A DNA stretch of 64,000 nucleotides from the NCBI GenBank assembly GCA_964558665.1, contig CAZLFA010000012.1, forward strand, positions 1 through 64,000, written 5' to 3'. Below, piece by piece: positions 35,674 through 46,150 of the stretch. A program made the position numbers and the translations under genes. How positions within the stretch are numbered: the stretch's first letter is position 1; each line of letters begins with the position of its first letter. The DNA is from CAZLFA01 sp964558665 (GTDB taxonomy: Bacteria > Desulfobacterota > Syntrophia > Syntrophales > PHBD01). The notes below the pieces were generated by a model. The model did not search any database and was not told the origin of the DNA. It worked only from the letters and a program-made list of their open reading frames with translations.

Positions 35674-36798
35674 TTAAGCATATCCTTTGGGCTGAAGGAT
35701 GTATCTCCTCATACTGACATTCATCAGGAGTCCGATACTCGTCATCAACACGACCATTGACGACCCGCCGTAACTCAGAAAAGGGAGAGGGATTCCCACT
35801 ACGGGCATAATACCCAGCACCATGCCCATATTAATAAACAATTCCCAGAAGATGAAAATCGTAATGCCAAAAGATAAGAGCGTCCCTAGATAGTCACGTG
35901 AATGGAGGGCAATTTTCAATCCCCAGAGTATCAGAGACAGAAATAGAAACAACAGCACTACACCGCCTATCAGCCCCCATTCTTCCGCAAAAACAGAGAA
36001 AATGAAGTCAGTCTGTTGTTCAGGCAGAAATTTAAGTTGCGTTTGTGTTCCCTTTAAAAAACCCTTGCCCAGAATTCCGCCTGACCCGATAGCAATCATT
36101 GACTGAATGATATGGTATCCGGCGCCAAGAGGATCATTTTCCGGATTTAAAAAAGTCAGAATCCTGTCTTTCTGATAGTCTTTTAGAAAAAACCAGGTAA
36201 AAGGCATCAACACAATTCCGCACGATGCAGCAATAGCGAGTGATTTCCAATGAATGCCGATAAACAATACCATGGAAGCAAAAATAATCAGCAATACGAG
36301 TGAGGTACCAAGATCCGGTTGTTTCATAACGAGCAGAAACGGAACGATTGTGATCATAAATGGCACTATCAGTTCTTTCAAACGGTAAGAACCGGCATTT
36401 TTATGCTCATCAAAATATTTTGACAGGGCGAGGATCAGAGTCAGCTTCATCAATTCGGAAGGCTGCAATTTAAAAAAACCGCCCAGAGAAATCCAGCGCT
36501 GCGATCCGCGTGCCTCACTTCCTACAAAATAGACGGCAACAAGAAGCAGGATGGATGCGCCATAGATGAAATAAGCATACCGGGAAATGAACCGGTAATC
36601 GATACTGAAAGTAATTATCATGAAAACTATGCCGATGGCAATCCACTGCGCCTGTTTGATGTATAAAGGCGTCATCTGAGCATCCCTCAGACTGTAACCT
36701 GTGCTGTATATGTTCAGCAGTCCGACGCCGCTTATCAGCAAAACCATGCTGAGCAGAGTCCAATCAAAACTAAAAAAAAGACGTCGATCTATTTTCAT
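35674..36798 (-). CDS. rodA: Rod shape-determining peptidoglycan polymerase RodA
   Basis: SEDS-family glycosyltransferase, 374 residues, with about ten membrane helices. It polymerises glycan strands from lipid II during elongation. SEDS motifs are RWISLGGFFKLQPSELMK, then KQPDLGTSLVLL, and the C-terminal GIPLPFLSYGGSSM. It is 13 bases downstream of mrdA, its transpeptidase partner. Confidence 0.97.
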   Translation of the reverse strand: MKIDRRLFFSFDWTLLSMVLLISGVGLLNIYSTGYSLRDAQMTPLYIKQAQWIAIGIVFMIITFSIDYRFISRYAYFIYGASILLLVAVYFVGSEARGSQRWISLGGFFKLQPSELMKLTLILALSKYFDEHKNAGSYRLKELIVPFMITIVPFLLVMKQPDLGTSLVLLIIFASMVLFIGIHWKSLAIAASCGIVLMPFTWFFLKDYQKDRILTFLNPENDPLGAGYHIIQSMIAIGSGGILGKGFLKGTQTQLKFLPEQQTDFIFSVFAEEWGLIGGVVLLFLFLSLILWGLKIALHSRDYLGTLLSFGITIFIFWELFINMGMVLGIMPVVGIPLPFLSYGGSSMVVLMTSIGLLMNVSMRRYILQPKGYA

Positions 36799-36811
36799 GA
36801 TTGTTTGCTAA

Positions 36812-38710
36812 TTATTGCTGACGTGTCCCATCCACACGCTCAACTCTTACAACCTGTTGTTTGCCCGGCGGCACCTGCTTATGCTGAAAATATGCATCCA
36901 CAATCTTTCGGGCTATAGGGGCGGCCACTGAACCTCCGCCTCCTGCATTTTCCGCAATAACGGCAACGGCAATTTCCGGACTCTTATATGGCGCGAAACA
37001 CACAAAAAGGGCATGGTCTTTGAACCTTGCCGCCAATGTCTTCTTTGTTCTGTTCCCTTTTTCATCCTGCGGCAGGCCCACGACCTGCGACGTTCCGGTC
37101 TTACCGGCAACGTCAGCTTCCTTCCTCCTGAGAGCAGAACCGGTTCCGCCTCCCTCATTGACAACTCCCCAAAGGCCGCTCCTCAACTCCTCCATAGTAT
37201 CTTTGGAGAGTGGCAGGACCCCTTTCCTCTCCGGGGTAAAAGCCTTGACAATTTTTCCGTCAACCGATTCAATCTGCTTGATGATTCTTGGTTTCCATAC
37301 CGTTCCGCCGTTGGCCAGAGCCGCATAGGCGCCAACCAACTGCAAGGGCGTCACTGTATTGAATCCCTGGCCAATAGCAACCGATATCGTTTCACCCACT
37401 TGCCAGGGAACCTTGAAACGGGATAGTTTCCATTTCCTGGTGGGAATAATTCCCGGCTTTTCCCTCGGAAGATCAATTCCGGTGACAGAACCGAATCCAA
37501 AGGCCTTTGAATACTCGGCAATTTTATCGACTCCCAGCAACTTGCCGACATTATAGAAATAGACGTCACATGACTGAACAATGGCACGATGCAGACTAAC
37601 CCTCCCGTGTCCCTTTTTATTCCAGCAGTGAAACTTTCTATTCCCCATATCGAACGAACCACTGCAGTTGAATGAGGTCGACGGTGTTACGATGCCCTCC
37701 TCCAGAGCTGCCGCCGCCACTATAAGCTTGTACGTGGATCCCGGCGGATATTGACCGGATATAGCTCTATTCTCCAAGGGGTGAAACGGATCCGAGGACA
37801 ATTTTTTCCAGTCTCGTGCTGATATTCCGGCCCTGAACAAATTAGGATCGAAAGAAGGCGAACTAACCATCGCCAGGATGGACCCGTCTCTGACATCCAT
37901 GACAACAATAGCCCCCGGCTTGCCTTCGAGGGCATCCCAGGCTGCTTCCTGCAGGTATGAATCAATAGTAAGCACAACATTGTCCCCGGAAACAGGAATT
38001 ATCTTACCCCGCACTCGTTTTTCCTTGCCTACGACATTAACCTCCACCTGCTCCGCGCCGTTTTTACCTCTCAAATGCTGATCGAGGTACTTTTCAATTC
38101 CATATTTACCCACCATATCTCCGCCGGTGTACTGCTCGTTCCCATCCTTCTCCAAATCTTCCGGACTTACCTCTCCCAGATAGCCGATGATGTGCGAATA
38201 TTTTTCGCCGCCCAGATACTGCCTGACGGTGACAACTTCGGAAACAACTCCCGGCAGTTCCAGGGCATGCGCCTCTATAAGCGCCAGCTTTTCACGGCTT
38301 ACGTTCTTTTCCACCTTGATCGGATCTATAGCGCTGATTCTTTTGGCCATTAATACTTCCGGTGAGAAAGGAAGTCCTCTCGCCGCGTAAATGGCCTCCA
38401 TCTTCCGGGCAACATCCTGGACATTCTTCGCTCGATTCGGAACAAACATGATATCAAAAGAGGGCAGGTTATCAACCAGCACATTCCTGTTCCTGTCCAT
38501 GATAAAACCTCTGACTGCCCTGATTGTTCTCAATCTGACACTGTTGCTTTCCGATCTGATCCCCAGTTCTTCCCCCTTGATAACCTGAAGATACCACAAA
38601 CGCGCCATCAGAACGAAAAGGGCCAGTGTAACCAGAATGATTAAAATTTTAAATCTCGACCGGAATTCAGCCGGTTCATGGCCGTTAAGCCGTCCGTGCG
38701 TCTCTAACAT
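36812..38710 (-). CDS. mrdA: Penicillin-binding protein 2 (elongasome transpeptidase)
   Basis: Class B PBP, about 632 residues. One N-terminal membrane helix (FKILIILVTLALFVLMARLW) is followed by the dimerisation domain and the transpeptidase domain. The catalytic Ser is about residue 324 in YPPGSTYKL. SCDVYFYNV (SxN-type box) and GKTGTSQV (KTG box) follow. The start at 38710 has AAGGA 9 bases upstream. It overlaps the end of mreD by 26 bases. An in-frame ATG at 38749 would add 13 residues inside mreD. Confidence 0.96.
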   Translation of the reverse strand: MLETHGRLNGHEPAEFRSRFKILIILVTLALFVLMARLWYLQVIKGEELGIRSESNSVRLRTIRAVRGFIMDRNRNVLVDNLPSFDIMFVPNRAKNVQDVARKMEAIYAARGLPFSPEVLMAKRISAIDPIKVEKNVSREKLALIEAHALELPGVVSEVVTVRQYLGGEKYSHIIGYLGEVSPEDLEKDGNEQYTGGDMVGKYGIEKYLDQHLRGKNGAEQVEVNVVGKEKRVRGKIIPVSGDNVVLTIDSYLQEAAWDALEGKPGAIVVMDVRDGSILAMVSSPSFDPNLFRAGISARDWKKLSSDPFHPLENRAISGQYPPGSTYKLIVAAAALEEGIVTPSTSFNCSGSFDMGNRKFHCWNKKGHGRVSLHRAIVQSCDVYFYNVGKLLGVDKIAEYSKAFGFGSVTGIDLPREKPGIIPTRKWKLSRFKVPWQVGETISVAIGQGFNTVTPLQLVGAYAALANGGTVWKPRIIKQIESVDGKIVKAFTPERKGVLPLSKDTMEELRSGLWGVVNEGGGTGSALRRKEADVAGKTGTSQVVGLPQDEKGNRTKKTLAARFKDHALFVCFAPYKSPEIAVAVIAENAGGGGSVAAPIARKIVDAYFQHKQVPPGKQQVVRVERVDGTRQQ

Positions 38711-39188
38711 TAAACAAGTCCTTGATTTTACAGAAAAAACCAAAAACAATGGGTGCCAGCAAACCGATTATGACAGATCGAGGAAAATAGACAGCCAAGG
38801 TATCTCTGAAAACGCTGGAACCGAAAATCAGTTCATAACTGATTGACAACATGAACGCTTCCAGAATGGTGCATGAGAAAGTAAAGGCAATTACGAACGT
38901 GAACTTCGATTTGTATACCCTGGGAGCAACCTGCATGGCTATATAAAATATTACTACATAGATGAGAGAAAAGAGCCCGCTTACCGGGGCTGTCAGGCAA
39001 TCCATCATCAGACCAAGAAAAAAGCTTGCATAAACCCCCTTCAAGGTATCCATATACAGTCCTGCATAGATAACACACAACAGGGTTATTTCAATATTAA
39101 TATTATCAAGCATAACGGCTTCCAGAACAGATGTCTGAAAGACAACCAGCATCAAGGAAAAAAGGGGAACAAGCAGGAAGTAAATCAT
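38685..39188 (-). CDS. mreD: Rod shape-determining protein MreD
   Basis: 167-residue inner-membrane protein with five or six helices, the usual MreD size. It includes FLLVPLFSLMLVVFQTSVLE at the start and GLMMDCLTAPVSGLFSLIY, an MreD signature. It sits between mreC and mrdA with overlaps on both sides (4 bases with mreC). Confidence 0.93.
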   Translation of the reverse strand: MIYFLLVPLFSLMLVVFQTSVLEAVMLDNINIEITLLCVIYAGLYMDTLKGVYASFFLGLMMDCLTAPVSGLFSLIYVVIFYIAMQVAPRVYKSKFTFVIAFTFSCTILEAFMLSISYELIFGSSVFRDTLAVYFPRSVIIGLLAPIVFGFFCKIKDLFNVRDARTA

Positions 39189-40006
39189 TTTGCTTTCGCC
39201 CTTTCCAGGACCAGGACTTCTTCCATCTTCCCAATGTCGACGGCAGGATTCACCATGATCTTTTGAAACAGACCGCCTTCTTTCCTATCGACATACTGAA
39301 CAGTCCCCAGAATCAACCCCTTGGGGAAAACGCCTGCCAGCCCTGACGAGACTACCGTATCACCTGCTTTGACATCCTCCAGGGTTGAAACATACTTGAT
39401 GTGACATCCGGAAGACCCATCCCCCTGCAGAATGCCCTGAGCCCTGTTGTCCTGAATTGCAGCATCTATGTTGCTCTTTTCATCGATTATCAGCAAAATC
39501 CTTGATGTGTGCCAGGATACCTCCACAACCCTTCCTACAACACCCTGGTCGTTGATAACCGGCATTCCTGCTTTTATACCGTGGGAAGACCCTCTATTTA
39601 TCAGAATGGTTTTATACAGCGCCGAAAGGCTCTTGTCGATCACTCTGGCAGCAATAACACTATGTTCAAGATTATCTTTCAGGGCAAACAATTTCTGCAG
39701 ACGCTGCGCTTCGAGATTTCCTTCTTTTAACCGGTTGAGTTTATCGGTCAGGATTGCATTGTCTTTTTTCAGGCGTCTGTTTTCCTCTTCCAGACCGATT
39801 AAAAAGATATACCTTTTCCATGAATCGCCTAAGACTTTCATTGTGGCGGTAACAGCTTTTTCCAGAGGGAGCGCCGCTTCCAGAACCAGTTTCCGGAAGA
39901 AACCGGCTTCAAGCGGCCCTTTTATGCTGAAAGACAGAATGACAAGAGAAAAGATGACAAAAATCGAAATGACGACTATCGGCTGATATTTCTTTGGGAC
40001 TAGCAT
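39185..40006 (-). CDS. mreC: Rod shape-determining protein MreC
   Basis: 273 residues. One membrane anchor (about 10-30) is followed by a coiled coil (EENRRLKKDNAILTDKLNRL) and the two-barrel periplasmic domain with ARVIDKSLSALYKTILINRG, GIKAGMPVINDQGVVGRV and DKVVSSG-like VVSSGLAGVFPKGL. It links MreB filaments to PBP2/RodA. It follows mreB by about 90 bases. Confidence 0.96.
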   Translation of the reverse strand: MLVPKKYQPIVVISIFVIFSLVILSFSIKGPLEAGFFRKLVLEAALPLEKAVTATMKVLGDSWKRYIFLIGLEEENRRLKKDNAILTDKLNRLKEGNLEAQRLQKLFALKDNLEHSVIAARVIDKSLSALYKTILINRGSSHGIKAGMPVINDQGVVGRVVEVSWHTSRILLIIDEKSNIDAAIQDNRAQGILQGDGSSGCHIKYVSTLEDVKAGDTVVSSGLAGVFPKGLILGTVQYVDRKEGGLFQKIMVNPAVDIGKMEEVLVLERAKAK

Positions 40007-40099
40007 GTATCGCCCGCATGGATGCTTAAATTAGAAGCATATATCCCGTAGATAAATATCTGCTGAGATTCATGCCCCGGAAACGGCTAATACTGTCTG

Positions 40100-41182
<1,083 letters not shown>

Positions 41183-41241
41183 TTAAAACATAGGTTCATA
41201 CTTTATTTTTTTGGCCTTATCAAACTCTTTTTTAAATGTTT

Positions 41242-41442
41242 TTATTGGTCCTTGCCGTCTGTATCCCCATCCTGTTTGTTTCTTTTGGCTCGCCAGAGCT
41301 TGTATGCCAGGCGGAGTGTAAGCGCCAGCGAGATAACGCCGATGGCCACATTTTCTATTTTATACGGCGGCCTCAGAAAGAGAACAGACATGACCACCAT
41401 AGTGATAAGAGTGAATCCAAATAACAGCTTCTCATTATCCAT
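41242..41442 (-). CDS. Small membrane protein downstream of thiC (66 aa)
   Basis: 66 residues with two hydrophobic segments (LLFGFTLITMVVMSVLFL and VAIGVISLALTLRLAYKLW) and a basic then Asp/Gly-rich tail. It starts 4 bases after the thiC stop, with GGGGAG 11 bases before the ATG, so it is probably translated from the thi operon mRNA. No family is recognised. It could be a small accessory membrane protein of thiamine or precursor transport, but this rests only on position. Confidence 0.6.
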   Translation of the reverse strand: MDNEKLLFGFTLITMVVMSVLFLRPPYKIENVAIGVISLALTLRLAYKLWRAKRNKQDGDTDGKDQ

Positions 41443-41445
41443 AAC

Positions 41446-42717
41446 CTATTTTCTCCCCATTTTTATGGCGCAGAACTCACCGCACATCGTACAGCCCTCC
41501 TCCCGGGCATCCTTGCTAGTTTCAAGAAATGCTTTGGTCTTGACGGGATCTAAAGAGATATCTATCTGTCCCTGCCAATTAAATTCTTTCCTGAATTCCG
41601 CCATCATGCGGTCTTTTTCCATGGCTCCGGGCAATCCTTTAGCTATATCGGCAACATGAGCGGCTATCCGGGAGGCAATGACACCTTCACGGACGTCATC
41701 AATAGTGGGCAAGTGCAGATGCTCAGAAGGCGTTACATAACAGAGGAAATCAGCTCCCGAGGCTCCTGCAATGGCTCCACCGATGGCAGACGTTATGTGA
41801 TCATACCCCGGCGCAATATCGGTGGGTAAAGGGCCGAGCACATAGAAAGGGGCCCCGTTGCACAGATGTTTCTGCAATTGGATGTTGGCCTTTATTTCCC
41901 TCAGAGGAACATGACCGGGTCCTTCAATAATCACCTGGACGCCCTTGTCTCTTGCTCTTTTTGCCAGTTCACCAAGAATGATCAATTCCTGCACCTGCCC
42001 TCTGTCCGTTGCATCAGCAAGACAGCCCGGACGAAGGCCGTCGCCCAGAGACAGCACCATGTCATAGCGGTGAGCTATTTCCAGAAGTCGGTCGTACTGT
42101 TCGTAAAGAGGGTTCTCCATATCGTTGCACTTCATCCAGTTGGCGGTGATCGATCCGCCGCGGCTGACGATGCCCAGCAAGCGGCCCTCTTTATCAATGC
42201 AGTCCACACTTCTTCTCGTCACGCCGCAGTGCACAGTGATAAAATCAACTCCATCCTCTCCGTTTTCCTCGATGGACTGGAACATATCATCGGCAGACAT
42301 CTCGATTATAGCTTTCTTCTGTTCGATTATCTCCGCCGCTGCCTGATAAAGGGGAACTGTTCCCACGGCAACACCCGATTCCTTCATAACGGCCTGCCTT
42401 ATAGCCCTGATGTCACCTCCGGTAGAAAGATCCATGATCGTGTCAGCTCCTGCGCCGATGGATACTCTGATCTTTTCCAACTCCAGTTCCAGGTCAACAC
42501 GGTCCCGGGAAGTGCCGATATTGGCGTTTACCTTTGTCCGTAATCCCTCTCCCACAGCCAGCGGAGGTATCCCGGCATGTTCGCAGTTTTTTACGATGAC
42601 AATTGTACCGGATGTCACGCCGCGGCGTATGAACTCCGAAGCTACACCCTCTCTCATCGCACACTGCTTCATTTCATCGGTAATCCTGCCCTGACGCGCA
42701 GCCTCAAGTTGGGTCAT
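41446..42717 (-). CDS. thiC: Phosphomethylpyrimidine synthase ThiC
   Basis: Radical-SAM enzyme that converts aminoimidazole ribotide to HMP phosphate, the thiamine pyrimidine. At 423 residues it is the short anaerobe-type form without the extra N-terminal domain. Motifs include SDGLRPGCLADATDRGQ-like LGDGLRPGCLADATDRGQ and EGPGHVPLREIKANI. The C-terminal iron-sulfur site reads CTMCGEFC, that is CX2CX3C rather than the more common CX2CX4C. It lies 3 bases after thiD under TPP-riboswitch control. Confidence 0.97.
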   Translation of the reverse strand: MTQLEAARQGRITDEMKQCAMREGVASEFIRRGVTSGTIVIVKNCEHAGIPPLAVGEGLRTKVNANIGTSRDRVDLELELEKIRVSIGAGADTIMDLSTGGDIRAIRQAVMKESGVAVGTVPLYQAAAEIIEQKKAIIEMSADDMFQSIEENGEDGVDFITVHCGVTRRSVDCIDKEGRLLGIVSRGGSITANWMKCNDMENPLYEQYDRLLEIAHRYDMVLSLGDGLRPGCLADATDRGQVQELIILGELAKRARDKGVQVIIEGPGHVPLREIKANIQLQKHLCNGAPFYVLGPLPTDIAPGYDHITSAIGGAIAGASGADFLCYVTPSEHLHLPTIDDVREGVIASRIAAHVADIAKGLPGAMEKDRMMAEFRKEFNWQGQIDISLDPVKTKAFLETSKDAREEGCTMCGEFCAIKMGRK

Positions 42718-42720
42718 AAA

Positions 42721-43533
42721 TCACACTTCCTTTCTTTCCAGCCTGAAAAGTAGCGGTGCCAGATGATTTGTCGGTCCATGGCCTCCGCCTATCTCAAGAG
42801 CATGCTCAATGGCCTTGGTAATGTACAGTTTCGCCTCCTTCACACTTTCTGATACCTGCATGCCCCTGCCTAAAAAAGTGGCAAGCGCCGCCGAGAAGGT
42901 ACAGCCGGTACCGTGCGTGTTCCCGGTTTTGATCCTCTCGGAACGAAACTCCCTGAATTCTCTGCCGTCATACAATACATCCACGGCGTCACCTTGGAGA
43001 TGACCGCCTTTGACGACAACATTTCTTGCACCCAGATGATGGATGTCCCTCGCCGCTTTTTTCATGTCCTCTATGCCGTCTATCTTCATTCCGGCAATGA
43101 CTTCCGCTTCAGGTATGTTCGGCGTCACGACAAATGCCAGGGGAATCAGCAACTCCCTCATCACATTTACTGCTTCGCTCTGAATAAGAGGCGCTCCCCC
43201 TTTTGCTATCATGACAGGATCGACAACCAGTTTATTGATGGCATGCTGTTTTATCTTGGATGCTACAAGCCTTATTATGTCCGCACTGGCAAGCATGCCG
43301 GTCTTGGCTGCATCGACACCAATATCCGAGACAACGGCATCGAACTGCAGGGCAACGAATTCAGCAGGCACATCATACACCCCCGCAACGCCAAGGGTGT
43401 TCTGAGCGGTCAGGGCTGTAATAACGCTCATTCCGAAACTGCCGAGCACGGTGATTGTCTTCAGGTCGGCCTGAATCCCTGCGCCTCCGCCGGAATCCGA
43501 ACCTGCTATTGTCAAAATCCTTGTAGTCTTCAT
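42721..43533 (-). CDS. thiD: Hydroxymethylpyrimidine (phosphate) kinase ThiD
   Basis: 270-residue ribokinase-fold kinase that phosphorylates HMP and HMP phosphate. It begins with ILTIAGSDSGGGAGIQADLK and has VDPVMIAKGGAPLI and the catalytic NTHGTGCTFSAALA. No ThiE domain is fused. It lies between thiN and thiC; no thiE or thiG is seen in this operon. Confidence 0.96.
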   Translation of the reverse strand: MKTTRILTIAGSDSGGGAGIQADLKTITVLGSFGMSVITALTAQNTLGVAGVYDVPAEFVALQFDAVVSDIGVDAAKTGMLASADIIRLVASKIKQHAINKLVVDPVMIAKGGAPLIQSEAVNVMRELLIPLAFVVTPNIPEAEVIAGMKIDGIEDMKKAARDIHHLGARNVVVKGGHLQGDAVDVLYDGREFREFRSERIKTGNTHGTGCTFSAALATFLGRGMQVSESVKEAKLYITKAIEHALEIGGGHGPTNHLAPLLFRLERKEV

Positions 43534-43588
43534 AAACGAAAAATATTCTGAACTGCTGAGAACTCTCTTCTCATTCTCGTGAAAGTGC

Positions 43589-44275
43589 TCAATGTACGTC
43601 TGGAAAGCTCCCGGCCTTCAAATAGTGAATACCCAGGAGGTACCCTCCTTTCACAGAGACGGAACCTTTTGACGAAATCATCATGTTGCTGATTCCATAC
43701 GGACGCCCCAGATCCATGACGCCCTCCGCCAGAGGATACTCAAAACCATTCAGGCTGATGCCGGAAACCGGCGATGACAGCGGGAGAAACGATACCGTTT
43801 GACCGGGTTTGCCGATGATATCCCTGTGGTCTGAAACAAGAAAGACCTCGCACCATTCGTCAAGCAGGATCACATCTGTCTTTCTCTCTGCTCCCAGCAC
43901 CAGCAGAGAAATATTTGCCAGAGTGTGATCAATCCTGCCTCCACCGGCGCCGATAACGATTATCCCGGCCGGCTTTATTTCCAGTGCATATTCAAGGGCG
44001 AGCTGGGTGTCTGTTTTGTCTTTCTGTCGGGGATGGCGGATCAGCCTGCAGCCTTTTCCCTCAAAATAGGCAAGCACATCAGGGTCAGCGGAATCCATGT
44101 CTCCGATTATTACACCCGGGACAAAACCGGAAGTGTACAGATGATCAGCCCCGCCGTCCGCACATATAACATCATCCGGGTCAGCGGCTTCCAGTTGACT
44201 TTTCAGGAAGCGGGCATCCCCGATTCTGCCGCCGGTTACTATGAAGATCGTCCTGCTCACAAAAGCCACGGCCAT
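43589..44275 (-). CDS. thiN: Thiamine diphosphokinase
   Basis: 228-residue thiamine pyrophosphokinase, which makes TPP from thiamine and ATP. Motifs are IFIVTGGRIGD, CADGGADHLY, IIGDMDSADPDVL, QKDKTDTQLALEYAL and GAGGGRIDHTLANI. It is the first gene after the TPP riboswitch. The ATG at 44275 directly abuts the T run of the riboswitch terminator, and no ribosome-binding site is visible; a GTG at 44260 is an alternative. Confidence 0.93.
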   Translation of the reverse strand: MAVAFVSRTIFIVTGGRIGDARFLKSQLEAADPDDVICADGGADHLYTSGFVPGVIIGDMDSADPDVLAYFEGKGCRLIRHPRQKDKTDTQLALEYALEIKPAGIIVIGAGGGRIDHTLANISLLVLGAERKTDVILLDEWCEVFLVSDHRDIIGKPGQTVSFLPLSSPVSGISLNGFEYPLAEGVMDLGRPYGISNMMISSKGSVSVKGGYLLGIHYLKAGSFPDVH

Positions 44276-44313
44276 AAAAAAGGGCCATCCCTAAGCTGTT
44301 GCGGGATATGGCC
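44276..44313 (-). terminator. Riboswitch-controlled terminator before thiN
   Basis: On the minus strand GGGCCAT-at-CCC pairs with GGG-ATGGCCC around a CGCAACAGCTTA-type loop, followed by six T residues that run into the thiN ATG. It is the likely expression platform of the adjacent TPP riboswitch. Confidence 0.85.
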
Positions 44314-44335
44314 CAGATTAAAACGCATTCCGGCT

Positions 44336-44414
44336 GCCTCTCCCTACGCCGGCATTACCCGGGTCAGGTTCTAAGGGTATTTTCTCAGCCTGATCGGCAC
44401 CCCCGCACGGCACC
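44336..44414 (-). promoter_or_regulatory. TPP riboswitch (THI element)
   Basis: On the minus strand the THI-box order is clear: GGGGGTGCC, then GGCTGAGA, ATACCC, AGAACCTGA, GGGTAATGCCGGCGTAGGGA. It lies upstream of thiN-thiD-thiC, with a terminator between aptamer and first gene. High TPP should terminate transcription of the operon. Confidence 0.96.
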
Positions 44415-44448
44415 TGTCTAACCTATCCGATATACAAAATCAATCCCT

Positions 44449-45300
44449 TTATTTTTCGCCTTTTTTCACATCCGTTACTGTGTAGGGAAGCACCTTCATC
44501 TCGATAAGCTTCCCGATAGTCGACAGTTTTCCGAAAAATTCACTGAACCCCAGCGGATCGGTATCCGGAAAAATATCCATAACCTTTACTTTTGACGACT
44601 TTTCCCATGCTATCACAAACAAGGCTTCCATATCTTTTTGGCGGCCTGCAAGTGTCTGCATCTCCAGATCCATCTTCGAATTCTTTGCAGGAAAGACAAA
44701 ATCCGTTCCGGATGCAACAATGTTGTTCACCTCGTGAATGTTCGGAAAGACCATGGACACCTTGTCATCCGACCTCATGAGAAAAACGGCTATCCCGACG
44801 TCTTTATCCGTGCGGATGGTAATTTCACCCTTTTCTCCGGTCTTGAATGAGTTCCTGTTCAAGGCAGCCTTCAGACCCAAAGAGGCGGAAGGCGCTCCGG
44901 GAATGTACACGTCGGCAATGATCCGGACACGATGATCGGGAATAGGGGCCGTTGATGATTCCTTTTTAAAGCTGGCAGGACGCAGCAGATTAACCTTCTC
45001 TTTAACAATAAAGCCGCTGCCGAACGCTTCAATATCAGCCATGCTCTGTTCAAAGGAGGTTGTCCTGATTTCCGGCCTTGTTTTAATACCCAGGGTTTTT
45101 CTTATTGCCGCTGCCCTTGCCCGCTGAAGAGCCATTAATTGAGCCTGCTCCGCACTCAATCCTTCTATTGCACAAGAACCCGCCGCCCGCACATTTTTCT
45201 TAACCTCAGCGGACTTCTGATCTTTTGGTTTTGCCGCTGCGGACGGATAAGCGAGGAGAACCAGACAGATAACAATGACAAGACGGAAGATGGATTTCAT
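44449..45300 (-). CDS. Exported DUF4384-domain protein
   Basis: A 283-residue secreted protein with a signal peptide of about 22 residues (LVLLAYPSAAA). The N-terminal part resembles LPP20/flagellar-assembly-T-like repeats (SAEQAQLMALQRARAAAIRK). The C-terminal half matches DUF4384: LNRNSFKTGEKGEITIRTDK, VFLMRSDDKVSMVFPN and an LFVIAWEKSSK-type strand. DUF4384 often sits in periplasmic proteins of trafficking or kinase systems. AGGTGTC precedes the ATG. The gene follows tatD by 80 bases and precedes the thi leader. Confidence 0.8.
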   Translation of the reverse strand: MKSIFRLVIVICLVLLAYPSAAAKPKDQKSAEVKKNVRAAGSCAIEGLSAEQAQLMALQRARAAAIRKTLGIKTRPEIRTTSFEQSMADIEAFGSGFIVKEKVNLLRPASFKKESSTAPIPDHRVRIIADVYIPGAPSASLGLKAALNRNSFKTGEKGEITIRTDKDVGIAVFLMRSDDKVSMVFPNIHEVNNIVASGTDFVFPAKNSKMDLEMQTLAGRQKDMEALFVIAWEKSSKVKVMDIFPDTDPLGFSEFFGKLSTIGKLIEMKVLPYTVTDVKKGEK

Positions 45301-45379
45301 AAGACACCTCCATACATTGATAGTCTGATACTACCGACAATTCTTTGAATTTTCAAGGGAATTATGAATGCGGCAAGAG

Positions 45380-46150
45380 TCAGTTTTCTGTAATGCCGAA
45401 AATGGTTTTGGCGTTGTCGGAAGTAATGCGGCTGATCTCCTCCCATGGCATTCCTCTGATCTCGGCAGTCTTCTTTGCTGTATAAACGACATAAGCCGGT
45501 TCATTGCGCTTTCCCCGGTGCGGAATGGGTGTCAGATACGGGCAGTCGGTTTCAACAAGAAGACGGTTGAGGGGAACGTGACGGATAACCTCCGTTATTT
45601 TCTTTGCATTAGGATAAGTGACGGGACCGGGGATGGATATGTAGAAACCCATATCGAGACATTTCTTTGCCATGGCGGTATCGCCGGAAAAGCAGTGGAT
45701 GATCCCTCCCTTCTGTCCTTTCCACTCCCCGAGTATGCGCACCGTTTGTTCATGGGCATCCCGGTCGTGAATAATAACGGGCAAATCGAGATCTTTTGCT
45801 ATATCCAGCTGCTCGCCGAAACAGCGGATCTGCAATTCACGTGGTGAATGGTTGCGGAAAAAATCAAGACCTATCTCACCGTAGGCGACAACTTTGGAAC
45901 TTCTTGCCAGATCCTTTACAGCCGTGTAAGTCTTTTCATTAATGTTTTTAACCTCATGCGGATGTATCCCGATCGCGGCAAACACCCCGTGATAACGTTC
46001 GGTCAGGGATACGGCCTTTCGGCATTCCTGCATCGTGGTACCGACGGTTACTATGTGCGTAACCCCCGCTTTTACAGCCCTCGCGACAACTTCATCCCTG
46101 TCGCGGTCAAACTCCCTCATCTCGAGGTGGGCATGTGAATCTATGGTCAT
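45380..46150 (-). CDS. tatD: TatD-family metal-dependent deoxyribonuclease
   Basis: 256 residues, TIM-barrel metal hydrolase. His6 and His8 lie in DSHAHLEM, the bridging Glu in AYGEIGLDFF, then VIIHDRDAH, GIIHCFSGD and LVETDCPYLTPIPHRGKRN. Members act as 3'-5' exo-DNases in DNA repair and nucleotide turnover. Its start overlaps by 4 bases the stop of a 61-codon ORF. Confidence 0.95.
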   Translation of the reverse strand: MTIDSHAHLEMREFDRDRDEVVARAVKAGVTHIVTVGTTMQECRKAVSLTERYHGVFAAIGIHPHEVKNINEKTYTAVKDLARSSKVVAYGEIGLDFFRNHSPRELQIRCFGEQLDIAKDLDLPVIIHDRDAHEQTVRILGEWKGQKGGIIHCFSGDTAMAKKCLDMGFYISIPGPVTYPNAKKITEVIRHVPLNRLLVETDCPYLTPIPHRGKRNEPAYVVYTAKKTAEIRGMPWEEISRITSDNAKTIFGITEN

